Positions 37,800 through 47,632 of a DNA stretch of 64,000 nt are shown here, piece after piece. The DNA comes from Variovorax sp. J22P240. GTDB lineage: Bacteria > Pseudomonadota > Gammaproteobacteria > Burkholderiales > Burkholderiaceae_C. Every line of letters starts with the position of its first letter. Positions within the stretch are counted from its first letter, which is position 1. Both the position numbers and the translations under genes were made by a program. The notes under the pieces were generated by a model that saw nothing but the letters and a program-made list of their open reading frames with translations, did no database searches and was not told where the DNA came from. The DNA lies in contig NZ_JASZYR010000010.1 in assembly GCF_030316855.1 (NCBI RefSeq), positions 1 through 64,000 on the forward strand. Direction: 5' to 3'.

Positions 37800-38210
37800 C
37801 TACGTCTTTGTCCAATTTACGATGTATCCGCCAACCAGACCGTCTCCCTTCAGAACGCCGCTAGCTGCGTCAGGGTTCTGCATGATGACTCGCTCGCCGA
37901 TGACGCCGCTTATCGAGTCAAGCGTAACCTGCCCCGCCGTCTTTGCCCACTTGCCAGCCTGAGGCACAAAGATCTTTGTCGGCGAGGGCCCGCCTAGCGT
38001 CCAGGTGCCAGAAGATCCCAGAATGGCATCGTCGGTCAGTTGCAAGGTACACGCGTAGTTTGCAGGAGGACCTCCGCCCTCGTTTGGACGCGTGCAAGCG
38101 AAGTTAGTTATGGTCGCCAAAACTTTCTCCTTCCCATTGCGATCTGCAAAGCGTTTCCATTTTGCGGAGGCGTCCTTGGGTGTCAAGCACCGCGAACTGA
38201 ATCTAGCCAA
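37800..38210 (-). CDS. Uncharacterised ORF, possibly 5'-truncated
   Basis: The frame from a TTG at 38210 gives 136 residues (DASAKWKRFADRNGKEKVLA, ITNFACTRPNEGGGPPANYA, GVLKGDGLVGGYIVNW). Codon character and segments such as YACTLQLTDDAILGSSGTW look like a beta-rich secreted or lectin-like domain. The frame continues open upstream without a good start codon or ribosome site, so the 5' end may have been lost. Its neighbours are IS remnants. Function is not recognised. Confidence 0.4.
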   Translation of the reverse strand: MARFSSRCLTPKDASAKWKRFADRNGKEKVLATITNFACTRPNEGGGPPANYACTLQLTDDAILGSSGTWTLGGPSPTKIFVPQAGKWAKTAGQVTLDSISGVIGERVIMQNPDAASGVLKGDGLVGGYIVNWTKT

Positions 38211-39590
38211 AGGCCGTGAATGGTAGGACTGCTTTGGGGCTGCCGCGCGGGTACCCGCTTTTGGCCGGAACTACCAGTTCGCCAAGCTCGCCGATAGCAG
38301 TCGTTGGCGAACAGCGCTCACGCCGAAGGTCAGCTATCAAGCGCGGTCTCGAACTGGCGCTCGCGGCCCATCAGCGGACCTTCGCGGGGCGCGGCCGACC
38401 GTCCGCTTGCGACCGGAAAGCTGACCATAAAGTTTGATCGAAGCGAAGTTCACGTCGGGCCACGGGCATTGCCGCGGCCGGCCTTCGCATCCGCGCCGAC
38501 ACAGTTCAACGCGTGGGTCGCGGGACTACCTGATGGGAAGTTGGTCGATGAGATAAGCGACGCCGTCAACTGTGTGCGTCTCAATGACGCGGCGTAGCTC
38601 AGACGAGGGTTCGAAAGCCTCATGGGCCCTTGCGACGCTGTCGAGCCAGGCGCAGATGAAGCCGGTCGGGGGAGACGGCTCCGCCCACAGTCGCTCGCGA
38701 CGAGCCATCGAGACCGTCCAGTTCAGCGCGACCTTGTCCCCGGTGGTTGTCGCCACTCGGTGCAGTTCGCTCCAGAGAGTGGCACGCGTCTTCGCTTGCG
38801 CATGAAACGGGATGAGGACTTTCACAGATGTGCGCAAACACGGGGTTTCTCGCTCGATCAACAATCCCACACCCGGCGTCTGCTCCTTTGCTGCACCGGT
38901 CTTCGACTATTCGGGAAACATCGTGCTGGGGATCACGCTCATGGGACGCTCGCGATCTTTCGATACGGAGTGGACGGGCACCCAGGCGAAAGCGGTGAGA
39001 GCTAGCGGCGTCGAAGTTTCTAAACGCCTCGGTCGTTGAGCGTTGCGACTCGGCGGACCTCCGCCACCGCACCGCGCGGCGATCCGCTGCGCAACTCCCC
39101 TGCGAGCCAAAAGGGCGTCACGTCATGGGCCAGTGACCCGAGATGTTGCTCGAGGCCGATGTCTGCTTGCAACTGCAAAACCGACGTTTGGGGAGCGAGG
39201 TTGGAAGTCGCTTGAGGGCCCGGAATCGCCGTCGAAAGGCAGACCCGGGAATGCCGTTCTGCAGCGTTAGCGGTCCTCCGGTTTGAAGGACGACAACGTC
39301 CGTAGACCGCTGCTCTTCAGCCGTCCACGGCGGCCAATCCTGTCGTGCAAGCCCAGATGTTGAGTTGGGGGCGCTACGCTCGCGTTCGGTCTCTTCAGCC
39401 CAGTTCCGATGGCAGCATAGGCAGACCTGTCAGATCCTCGTGTGAGGCCACGTGCACTTCGGCAAGCATGCACGTCCTGACCCAGTTCACAAGTTGTTAC
39501 CATAACCGCGCCCAAGTCATCCTGCTTCATCGCACATGTGCTTGCCCTAGAGAGTGTTCAGTTCGTCATCCGTCGTGTAGAGGAGAAAGT
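38211..39590. other. Degraded region without intact genes
   Basis: Apart from the IclR remnant at 38812-39039, I see no supported gene. Short frames on both strands lack ribosome sites and family resemblance. The last ~100 bp before 39591 presumably hold the promoter of the nitrilase/ATPase operon, but no clear -35/-10 pair is evident. Confidence 0.5.
38812..39039 (+). pseudogene. IclR-family regulator, C-terminal fragment
   Basis: The frame encodes VRKHGVSRSINNPTPGVCS, AAPVFDYSGNIVLGITLMG and AVRASGVEVSKRLG, matching the end of the IclR effector-binding domain. The DNA-binding half is missing and a stop codon lies in frame just upstream. It cannot act as a regulator. Confidence 0.75.
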
Positions 39591-41411
39591 GTGCCGATAA
39601 ACATCGTAGACGTCGAAGAAGTGCTGCGCCAGCAACCGCATCCTTTGACGCTTATGAACTTAGAAGCCCTGAGTCCAGCACGCGAGCCCTATAGGGCAAT
39701 CTTGCTTCAACCAACGGGCACGGTCGAAGCCAATGACGTCCGGGTTGGCCATGCAGACCCCGCACTAGGTCACGCCTTGTGCAGCGGATTTCTTTCCTCC
39801 GCGGTACAAAGCCATTCTGACCTGGCAGTAGCACCAGAATATTGCGTCCCATGGTCAGTCGTGCAAGAAATCGTCGGGGGGAGATTTCGCCCCCCAGAAG
39901 GGGCGATCTGGGTGCTTGGATGTGAAAGCATCTCCCCGGCCAATTTCCAAGCATTGGCTCAACACTACAACGCCGCTGGCGATTGCGTGTTTCACCACGA
40001 ACCACTAGATGCGCGCCAAGCTGCACAACGGCGCTACGTCGACCCGCTGCTCTACGTCTTCTGGGCTCAAAACCAAGCTGGGCAGCCCGTACTCTTCCTT
40101 CTCGCCCAACTCAAGACCGTGGCCTGTCGGGACTACCGGGACGTAGAGCAGACGTCACTGTGCCTCGGCAAGACGGTGTATGCCTTCAATCGCGGCATCA
40201 ACACCATGAGTCTGGTCTCCATCATATGTTCCGATGCATTCAACTTCACCGAGCACATTGACGCGATTCACACCAACTGCCTTCTCATTCATATCCAGCT
40301 GAATCCGAAGCCAGCACATACCGACTATGCGGCCTACCGCACCAGGCTTTGCTCAGTGGGAACCAACAGCCACGTCGAACTCCTGTGCTTGAACTGGGCC
40401 AAGAATATCCAAGAAGCCAAGGGGGCAGGCAAGTATTCCGATTGGAACAATATCGCCGGATCTGCCTGGCATGCACCGCCTAACAAATTCAGCGCTGATG
40501 ATGGGCTCATCGATTCGCTGCATCGCGGCGGTCTTTACTACTGCTTGCTTGCCCAACGATGGCACTCGTTCTTCCTGAACTACGAAGGCCAGATCATTCA
40601 ACTGCAGAAGCAAAAACTGCTTTTCCACGGCGAGCAAGCGCTGGCCCCGAAGAATTTTGTTGCGGTGGAAGATCGATGGTCTTGGAATGCAGGCAGCAAT
40701 AGCTGGGATCCTGGTGCAGTTGCCAACGACGGCTTCGCCGACGCACTGATGGACTACCACGCGATTGCCGAGCACCTGAAATTGGCCTCGCAGGCCAGTC
40801 CATTAGCAGTCGAACGCGCAATAGAGATTCTCATGGGGCCTCGCGGGAACCCGGCCTCCTGGTACACAGTCAAGGAACTCGATGCGGTCCATCTAGACAA
40901 GGATGAGGAATCGATACGTCGCGTCACGGTCCACCAAGACCCTGACCTCACCCGGCCAGGATCCGCTTACCGATTTCAAAGATTGCAGCGTGCGCACGAT
41001 GCAATCGGACTCGCCCAGAGCGACGTTCCATGGCCCCCTCCGGTTCGGGATTTGGCGGACGGCTTCAAGCTCTCATGGAAACACAAGTCCCCGCATCACA
41101 ACGTGGAGCCGAACGCCGGCGAGCGCGGCCCTGCATCGCTGGTCTACTTATCGGACCAGGCAAACAATTCAGTAGTCGAAAGCACACACCAAAAGCTCAG
41201 CAAGGCCATCATTACCCACGCGATCAATGAAGCGTGCGAGGCAGGTAAGAGCGGCGAAGAACTGAGCGACGCCGTCGTGCGCGCTCAGGACCGACTTTGC
41301 GTCGTGTTTCGACGTGACAACCGCTTTGGTGCACGCGGACCCGAAGGCACGAATCTCATTGATACCCCGGCCAGCGCATCGCCGGTAGATTTCTCAGAGG
41401 ACAGATCATGA
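39591..41411 (+). CDS. Nitrilase-superfamily protein of an ATPase pair
   Basis: The GTG at 39591 has AGGAG five bases upstream, giving 606 residues. The first ~290 residues keep the nitrilase order of catalytic residues: Glu83 (DLAVAPEYCVP), Lys175 (LLAQLKTVACRD) and Cys213 (VSIICSDAF). The C-terminal half is not recognised; it may bind the partner. Nitrilase enzymes hydrolyse C-N bonds of nitriles, amides or N-acyl groups. The gene overlaps the SMC-like ATPase by four bases (ATGA). A nitrilase paired with an SMC-like ATPase inside a mobile-element-rich island points to a conflict or defence role (inference). I know no named system with this pair. Confidence 0.75.
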   Translation: MPINIVDVEEVLRQQPHPLTLMNLEALSPAREPYRAILLQPTGTVEANDVRVGHADPALGHALCSGFLSSAVQSHSDLAVAPEYCVPWSVVQEIVGGRFRPPEGAIWVLGCESISPANFQALAQHYNAAGDCVFHHEPLDARQAAQRRYVDPLLYVFWAQNQAGQPVLFLLAQLKTVACRDYRDVEQTSLCLGKTVYAFNRGINTMSLVSIICSDAFNFTEHIDAIHTNCLLIHIQLNPKPAHTDYAAYRTRLCSVGTNSHVELLCLNWAKNIQEAKGAGKYSDWNNIAGSAWHAPPNKFSADDGLIDSLHRGGLYYCLLAQRWHSFFLNYEGQIIQLQKQKLLFHGEQALAPKNFVAVEDRWSWNAGSNSWDPGAVANDGFADALMDYHAIAEHLKLASQASPLAVERAIEILMGPRGNPASWYTVKELDAVHLDKDEESIRRVTVHQDPDLTRPGSAYRFQRLQRAHDAIGLAQSDVPWPPPVRDLADGFKLSWKHKSPHHNVEPNAGERGPASLVYLSDQANNSVVESTHQKLSKAIITHAINEACEAGKSGEELSDAVVRAQDRLCVVFRRDNRFGARGPEGTNLIDTPASASPVDFSEDRS

Positions 41412-44400
41412 TCGATGCGCAACGCGTTGAGGCGCTACTCAGGAGTCGCTACCCCAATCTTGAAAGCGTTGGGCAAGGTGTATTTCGAGGCGTTGACCGC
41501 TTCGGCGCGCGCGACTACGCGGTTCGATACTTCGACCTGAACGATCGGCTGGCGACGACTGCCGATTCGCTGAAGGGATACCAAGAAGTAGTGCTTTCGC
41601 CAATGTACTTCTCCAGCGACGTCGCGACCGATCTGCGATGGAACCACTACCTGTACTTCGTCACGAGCGACGAAGAAGCTCAGCGGGGCGAGTTCAGTCG
41701 CCTCAAAGCCAAGGTAGAGGCGGACAGGGAGTACGCCCGCAAACAGGTCGTACGGGAAGGCGACGTCGCCGGCTTGCTGGCCAACGCACAAGCACCCGAG
41801 CCTCTGAGCACCTTGCCAATTGACCTTGCGACAACATGGTCAAACACCCTCGAACAGCACGGCCTTGCCTTCATTCTGGATAGCGACATCTCCGTTCCGG
41901 ACGCCGTTCGGCGAATCGTTGCGGGAACGAAGGATGGAACGTCGCGCCAGATTTCGCCGGTTGCGCTTCTCGATTCCGAACAGGCCGCTGCAGGCCACTT
42001 CATCGAGCGCTTGACCATCAAGGGCTTCCGCACACACCCGGAGGAAAAGGACCATCCGCTAGGTCGAGTGAATCTGATTGTCGGCAGCAACGGTGTTGGC
42101 AAGACCTCACTCCTTGAGGCAATTGAGTTCGCATACTGCGGAAGGAATCGTCGATCCTCCACCCTGCTCGGCAACACGTCGATCACCGCGGATCTTGATG
42201 GAGTCGAGCACAAGCTGTCTTCGACTACCGATGCTACGCGACTTCGAGCGCGCCATTCAGCTTGGTATGCAAAGACCGAACTGAAGACGGTCACCATCCA
42301 AGATAGTTTCGCGAAATTCAACTTTCTGGATACCGATGCTGCCGTGGAGCTCAGCGTATCGGCAAGCTCAGCTCAAATTGGAACCGACGTCACCCGTTTG
42401 GTGTTGGGGGCGACGGCAGAGAATCTGGCCGACAGGCTGCGTCGCGTTCTCAAGCAGTTGCAGGATGAGCTGAAGGATCTAAGGCGCGACAAGGTGACTC
42501 ATGAGCAGTTGAAGCTTGCTGCCCAGACCCGCCTGGATGCCATCAAAGCTGCGCCCAAGTTATCCGACAGTTTGTTCCTCGAACTTCTTGCGGCGCTGAA
42601 AGGTCAGGGATGGAGTCAGCCCCCAGATGAGAAAGGTCAACTCGAAGCATTGCGAGAGCGCTTGCAGGAAGCCGCTTCCGCCATCGCATTGGTCCGCCGT
42701 TCTGCGATCAACATGCTTCACGCCGAGCCCGATTCTGCGCTTCGGCTACTGACGAACCTGAACGACGAAGCCAGCAAGGCGGAAGCTCTGGATCAGCGGG
42801 CCAAGGCCGCCCGGCTGGCACAGGTCAACGCTCGTCGGGAATCGCAGGCAGCGGCGGAACGAAGGTCCGCTACGGAGGCACTGCTTCCCTATGCCCGCAC
42901 CAACTTCCCGCACCTTGTCAAACAGGCATCGGAGTGTCGGGATCGTGTGCGCATACAGACTACGAGGCTGAGCCCGGTCGCCAGCCTCGGCGACACGAGC
43001 TCCATCCGCCAACTTCTGGAAACGCCTCTTGCCGATGCCATTGACTCAGTCGACACCAAGATCGGGGAGCATCAACGTCGGCTCGATGCAGCGCAAGCTT
43101 CACTGCAGGCTCTGGAAAAGACACAGAGTACGCTGACTGTTCTGAGGCAGCGCCTGTTGGGAACCGCCCAAGACATACTGCAGCGGTCGGCCAATCCCGA
43201 CCATTGCCCTCTATGCCGAACAGAGTTTGAAGAAGGTCAGCTACTTGCGCGGATGATGGCCAATGTCGAGGTCGGTACGTCCGAGCAAGCAAGCCTGCTG
43301 CAGTCAGACATCTCGTCGGCCAGCGAAGCAATGGCGGGCGCCCGCTCCATGTTAGCCCTGCTACATCCCTTGCGTACGTTTGCTGGAAATAGTGCACTGA
43401 CCCTCACGGTCGCCGAGGCGCTTGAACAGATCGCCCAAGAACGAGCCGCATTCGATCGTGATCGGCAGGAACTGGAAACGATCCGGGCGCGGGCTCAGCA
43501 ACTGCAAGCCGATGGGCTGTCCTCCAAAGACCTTACCAGCAAGTTGCTGGCTGTGGGCATGTCCGAACTCCCCTCGCTTGAGGAGTTGCAGCGAACCCAA
43601 TCGAACTACAAACAGACGCTGGAAGCACTTCAAAGCGCTGAAGAAGCCGCGCTTCATGAGTCGGACGTCGTGCGGCAGCAATGCGATGCTATGGCCGAAC
43701 GCCTGTCCATCGAGGCCCTCGGCGACACAGACCACCTCGCAAGATCGGTCAAAGAGCTGATCTCAGATGCGGAGGCTTCCCTGGGAGCGCGCCAAACTCT
43801 CGCGTCCATCCTGACAATCGGCACTGAGGCGACCGCGGAAGAAATTGAGCTGGGTCTCACCGCTATTCAGCGAGTGCTCGCGCAAGTCGCCACGGCCGTG
43901 GCGCAGGAAAGTACCAACGACAAGGCGCTTAGCGACGAAACCAAGAACGTGGAAGGATTCGTCAGAAAGATTGAAAGCAGCGGAAAGAAGATCACCTGGG
44001 CAAGTGATGCAGAGCGGGTTCTGGAAGCGCTGGCCAAACAAAGTTCTGGGGGCGAGCTGGAGAGCCAGATCTTGACCGAGAACGCAGCAGAGATTGCTCG
44101 CACGTTTGCCAGCATCCACATGCCCAACGAGTTTGAGATTCAGGTCATCCAAGGGAAGCTCGTCATCATTCGCAGGAGCACTGGCGCTGAGGTGCAGCTC
44201 GAGCACATGAGCACAGGTCAGCGCGCTGCGTTCGCCCTCTCGCTTTTCTTGGCGATGAACGGACGGCTCCGCTCCGGCCCTCCAGTGCTGCTGTTCGACG
44301 ATCCCGTCGCACACATCGACGACATCAATATGCTGTCGTTCCTCGATCATCTTCGCCACCTTGCCATCGGTGGATCGAGACAAATCTTCTTTGCTACGGC

Positions 44401-44488
44401 AGACACAAAGCTTGCTGGGCTTTTTCGCCACAAGTTCAGATTCTTGGGCGATGAGTTCAAAGAGTTGCGTCTCTCGCGAACCTCCTAG
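41408..44488 (+). CDS. SMC/RecN-like zinc-hook ATPase
   Basis: The 1026-residue protein has a ~215-residue N-terminal extra domain, then Walker A (GSNGVGKTSL, about residues 226-235). Long coiled coils flank a zinc-hook CPLC (DHCPLCRTEF, about 600). The ABC signature is in HMSTGQRAAFALSLFLAMN, and Walker B is LLFDDPVAHIDD. This is an SMC/Rad50/RecN-type architecture, which usually bridges or scans DNA in an ATP-driven cycle. The extra N-terminal domain is unusual and may sense a trigger or bind the nitrilase-like partner. It is translationally coupled to that partner through an ATGA overlap. Confidence 0.85.
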   Translation: MIDAQRVEALLRSRYPNLESVGQGVFRGVDRFGARDYAVRYFDLNDRLATTADSLKGYQEVVLSPMYFSSDVATDLRWNHYLYFVTSDEEAQRGEFSRLKAKVEADREYARKQVVREGDVAGLLANAQAPEPLSTLPIDLATTWSNTLEQHGLAFILDSDISVPDAVRRIVAGTKDGTSRQISPVALLDSEQAAAGHFIERLTIKGFRTHPEEKDHPLGRVNLIVGSNGVGKTSLLEAIEFAYCGRNRRSSTLLGNTSITADLDGVEHKLSSTTDATRLRARHSAWYAKTELKTVTIQDSFAKFNFLDTDAAVELSVSASSAQIGTDVTRLVLGATAENLADRLRRVLKQLQDELKDLRRDKVTHEQLKLAAQTRLDAIKAAPKLSDSLFLELLAALKGQGWSQPPDEKGQLEALRERLQEAASAIALVRRSAINMLHAEPDSALRLLTNLNDEASKAEALDQRAKAARLAQVNARRESQAAAERRSATEALLPYARTNFPHLVKQASECRDRVRIQTTRLSPVASLGDTSSIRQLLETPLADAIDSVDTKIGEHQRRLDAAQASLQALEKTQSTLTVLRQRLLGTAQDILQRSANPDHCPLCRTEFEEGQLLARMMANVEVGTSEQASLLQSDISSASEAMAGARSMLALLHPLRTFAGNSALTLTVAEALEQIAQERAAFDRDRQELETIRARAQQLQADGLSSKDLTSKLLAVGMSELPSLEELQRTQSNYKQTLEALQSAEEAALHESDVVRQQCDAMAERLSIEALGDTDHLARSVKELISDAEASLGARQTLASILTIGTEATAEEIELGLTAIQRVLAQVATAVAQESTNDKALSDETKNVEGFVRKIESSGKKITWASDAERVLEALAKQSSGGELESQILTENAAEIARTFASIHMPNEFEIQVIQGKLVIIRRSTGAEVQLEHMSTGQRAAFALSLFLAMNGRLRSGPPVLLFDDPVAHIDDINMLSFLDHLRHLAIGGSRQIFFATADTKLAGLFRHKFRFLGDEFKELRLSRTS

Positions 44489-44783
44489 CCATGTGACATG
44501 GTGCCTCTGCCGAGCTAAGCAGTCCACGTGTACGAACTCAAAAAAGAACCGGGGACCGCGCACGAATGACCTGGACAATCGCCTTTTGCGGGCGTGTGGC
44601 GTTCGTCTAGTCGTCCTTGCCGTGGCCGAGGGTGCATTAGTCGTCGCCGCAAGCGACGCCCCGAGTGACTGGAGCTCAGAGCAGGCGCTCGAAGCAGGCG
44701 TTCCAAGGTCGGCTTCTGAGCCGGGAGGTGAAGTCCAAGTCGCAGTGCCCGACGGACTGCTCGCAGTCTGGAAGAGCCTTTCC

Positions 44784-45010
44784 GCCCGCTCCAGCCTCGC
44801 AGCCTCGCGACCTCGGTTAGGGGCCATAAGCGGGCCAAATGGTGGCGATTTCGAAGTTCCGCTCGGACCGACCTCCCTTTGGCGCGGCGCCACCTGGGCC
44901 GCGAGCCAGCGAGCGACCCCGCGGCCAGGTCGCCGGCACCGGCCTCGTCACGCGCTGTGGCAACGACAGCTCTCCTGGCCGCCGAAGTGGAAGTCTGGGC
45001 CAGTTGCAGA
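44784..45010 (+). repeat. Dispersed intergenic repeat copy R4
   Basis: R4 carries CGCTCCAGCCTCGCA as in R1, GGGCCATAAGCGGGCC, AATGGTGGCGATTTC, GGCGCGGCGCCACCTGGGCC, AACGACAGCTCTCCTGG and CCGCCGAAGTGGAAGTCTGG. It lies at the right edge of the accessory region, before the metabolic genes. The rest of 44489-45195 shows no gene. Confidence 0.75.
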
Positions 45011-45195
45011 AATCCCCGAGCCAAGCGGGAACGACAGGTCTGCGCCATCAACCAGTCCTAGCCTCGAGGTCGGCATTCGCTGCACTGCAGTCTTCGATAG
45101 TTCTACTATCTATGGCCGGTCGGTGCGCTGACCACCATCCATCCTCGACCGACGAGCGGCCGCTGCGCGATCGAAAGCGGTCGGAGATGTCGAGC

Positions 45196-45735
45196 TCAGG
45201 AGCGCTTTGCCCCGACAAGGACGAACAGCATGGTCGCTGGCTTGTCGCTTTTGTTGCGCCAAGCGTGGCGTGTGCCGTTCTGGACCACCACATCGCACGG
45301 CGCAAGCTTTTTCGTAACGCCATTGTCGAGTTCGAGATGTAGCTCGCCGTCGATCAACACGCCGTAGTCAACGGAGTCGGAGGTATGCATGCCGGGGTGA
45401 TCCATCTCGAACTTCTCAGCCAAGCCGTGCAGCACTCGCATGTACTCACCGCCGGCGGCAGCTGGATCGAAGTCGGGAGTCATCATCACAGCGTCGGGAG
45501 GAAACGTGATGAACATCAGGTTCGTGCCACCTGGCGGTGGCGTCCATGACTTGGCTGAGACTGCCGGGTCCCCTTCCCCCGCGGGCACTGTCGCGTTAGG
45601 AGGCGTCTCCCACAACAACGAAGTGACGAAGCCGGGAACGTGCTCGAACTCTGAGGTACACGGCGCAGCCGCATCCGATACGAAGACGGCGTTTCCTTTC
45701 CGGTCGTGGCCGGTGACGATGCGTCGGATGTGCAT
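45196..45735 (-). CDS. Cupin-domain protein
   Basis: AAGGAG upstream supports the ATG at 45735, giving 179 residues. The C-terminal half has the single-domain cupin layout: HTSDSVDYGVLIDGELHLEL and a second motif GTRHAWRNKSDKPATML. The metal-binding set of motif 1 looks incomplete, so a metal-dependent activity is not certain. It is the last gene of a catabolic operon and may act on an acid or CoA-derived intermediate. Confidence 0.8.
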   Translation of the reverse strand: MHIRRIVTGHDRKGNAVFVSDAAAPCTSEFEHVPGFVTSLLWETPPNATVPAGEGDPAVSAKSWTPPPGGTNLMFITFPPDAVMMTPDFDPAAAGGEYMRVLHGLAEKFEMDHPGMHTSDSVDYGVLIDGELHLELDNGVTKKLAPCDVVVQNGTRHAWRNKSDKPATMLFVLVGAKRS

Positions 45736-45755
45736 GGTGTGCTCCTTTGTGCCGC

Positions 45756-46112
45756 TCAATGCATGATCACCACGTTGGTGAATCCACCGCTGCGCTGGTC
45801 GATCGCATCCAGCGCTTCGTTAACACGCTCAAGCGGAAAGCGCTCGTGCTCGAAGACCCCGAGGTTCAGCGTGCCCGCGTGGGCCGTCGCCGCCATGTCC
45901 TCGCCTTCCGCGGCCGTGAACCACAAGGAGCCGATGTAGGACTTCTGCAGGCACATGAGGGGAAATGGTTCCAGCGGTATGGGATCGGCGACGCCGCCGA
46001 TGTTGATCGCCTTCCCTCCGCGACGCAGTGCATTGAAGGAGTCGAGCACCGTCGCCACAGCGGCGTTGGGGCCCAGCGCCTCGATGGACGACTCATTCAA
46101 TCCGGCAGCCAT
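45756..46112 (-). pseudogene. Zinc-type alcohol dehydrogenase, C-terminal fragment
   Basis: The 118-residue frame reads SIEALGPNAAVATVLDSFNA, GGKAINIGGV and NLGVFEHERFPLERVNEALD, the C-terminal third of medium-chain dehydrogenases. The GroES-like part and most of the NAD-binding domain are absent. It starts within the last bases of the CoA-transferase gene (overlap 16 bp), so a deletion joined the two genes. Weak translation from the ATG at 46112 cannot be excluded. Confidence 0.75.
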
Positions 46113-47632
46113 GCGGCCTCGCCCGAGCCGCGCGGCATGAGCACCGTCCTGAACGACGGCGGCGTGCGGGACATGACGGCCTGGTCGGTCATGCCCTGAT
46201 ACATGCCCAGCGGGGTCTTTGCGGTAAACAGATCGGGGGCGACGAGCTCGTGCTGATCGGAGGAACCGGCCGTCTCGTTCGCATAGTCCTTGTCGAAGAT
46301 ACCCAGCGACATCAGCCACAGCACGGTGCGGGTCAGAGACACGGTGACCTTGTAGCTGCCCCCCTCCACGGCGCGACGGCGCAGCGCCGCGAGGACGCCG
46401 ACGGTACCCAGCCAGCCCACCACGTTGTCGCAAATGGGGAAGACGACCGGCGAGCGGGGGTGCTCAGGCGAGCCTTCGATGCAAAACACGCCCGAGACGG
46501 CGGCGCCCACCTCGTCGAACCCGGCGCGGTATTTCCAGGGACCGCTGTCGCCGTGGAGGGCGATGTGGGCATGGATGAGGCCCGGCTTCCTCGCGCACAG
46601 TTGTTCGGCGCCTAGGCCATGGCTTTCTAGGAAGCCAGGGCGCTTGTTGGCGAAGAAGACGTCGGCGTCCTGCAACAGTCGCTCGAACGTCGCGCGGTCC
46701 TCGTCCGAATCGCCAAGAGTTGTCTGACGCATGCCGACCTGCACATCCCACTCGAAGACTTCGATCTCTGAGTCGCCGGGGCGCCAAATGTTCAGGACGT
46801 CGGCGCCGTACTGCGCCAGGTCGCGGCCGATGCCAGCGCCAGCGATGACGTGGCCCATGCCGAACGCACGGATGCCATCCAGGGGGGTCTTCGCCCCTTC
46901 CTTAAAGGGCACAGGATCGCTGTCTCCGATCTTCTCCACGCTGATCAGGGGCATCCGGGAAAGCGCGTCGCTGTACTGGGGTTCCTGGCTGAATTCCTCG
47001 AAGGTGCGCACCTTGGCGAAAATCAGGCCGGCCTCGTTGCCCGCCTTCTCGAGGTCATCGGCATCCCACTGGCGGATCGCTTGCTGAAGGGACTTCACGC
47101 TGCTGTCGCAGTTCAGGAACGCGAGCGCGCGCTTGGCCAGCTTCGGGTAGATGTTCAGCGCGACGACGTGCCGGCCGTCGCGCGTTTCGTGGAACATCGG
47201 CAGGTGATGGAAGGGGTTCGTTGTGTCCAGCGCATTCGGGGCGCGTCCGTCCAGCAGCTCCCATTTCCGATCGAAGAATCCCGCAAAGCGCTGCAAGGCC
47301 TTGCGCGTGTCCACGTGGATGTCCTGCCCCTGGCCGGAACGCTGCTTCCACACCGAGGCGGCCGCCACGGACTTGGCGGCCAGCCCGATGGCGGCCATGC
47401 TGCCGAATCGCAGGACGCTGGGCGCGATGGGATCCTGCCCGTAAAAGGTAAGGCTGCCGCCGCTGTCCGTAGTCGACATGCCGACCTCGCCGAGCACCTC
47501 TTCGACGCCGGAGGTGAAGTCGAAATCCGAGCTGCGCTCCGGATTCGCGATGTTGCGCTGAATCGTCTCGGTCAGCGGATCGGAAGCCGGGCGCGTCTCA
47601 GGTTTGGTGTAGTCATTCATTTGCATGTCCAT
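46097..47632 (-). CDS. Class III CoA transferase (CaiB/BaiF)
   Basis: About 511 residues from an ATG at 47632; ATGs at 47626 and 47620 are equally possible, as none has a clear ribosome site. Motifs such as RSGQGQDIHVDTRKALQRF, VIAGAGIGRDLAQYGADVLN, DVFFANKRPG and IHAHIALHGDSGPWKYRAGF fit the formyl-CoA/carnitine-CoA transferase family. It should move CoA between carboxylic acids to activate a substrate for the neighbouring hydroxyacyl-CoA dehydrogenase. It overlaps that gene, so the two are coupled. Its 3' end meets a truncated alcohol dehydrogenase, so the last residues (GSGEAAWLPD) may not be native. Confidence 0.82.
   Translation of the reverse strand: MDMQMNDYTKPETRPASDPLTETIQRNIANPERSSDFDFTSGVEEVLGEVGMSTTDSGGSLTFYGQDPIAPSVLRFGSMAAIGLAAKSVAAASVWKQRSGQGQDIHVDTRKALQRFAGFFDRKWELLDGRAPNALDTTNPFHHLPMFHETRDGRHVVALNIYPKLAKRALAFLNCDSSVKSLQQAIRQWDADDLEKAGNEAGLIFAKVRTFEEFSQEPQYSDALSRMPLISVEKIGDSDPVPFKEGAKTPLDGIRAFGMGHVIAGAGIGRDLAQYGADVLNIWRPGDSEIEVFEWDVQVGMRQTTLGDSDEDRATFERLLQDADVFFANKRPGFLESHGLGAEQLCARKPGLIHAHIALHGDSGPWKYRAGFDEVGAAVSGVFCIEGSPEHPRSPVVFPICDNVVGWLGTVGVLAALRRRAVEGGSYKVTVSLTRTVLWLMSLGIFDKDYANETAGSSDQHELVAPDLFTAKTPLGMYQGMTDQAVMSRTPPSFRTVLMPRGSGEAAWLPD

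Noticed and set aside
38526-38870. Minus-strand 114-codon frame next to the IclR remnant
   Set aside because: No ribosome site or known family; overlaps the IclR fragment on the other strand.
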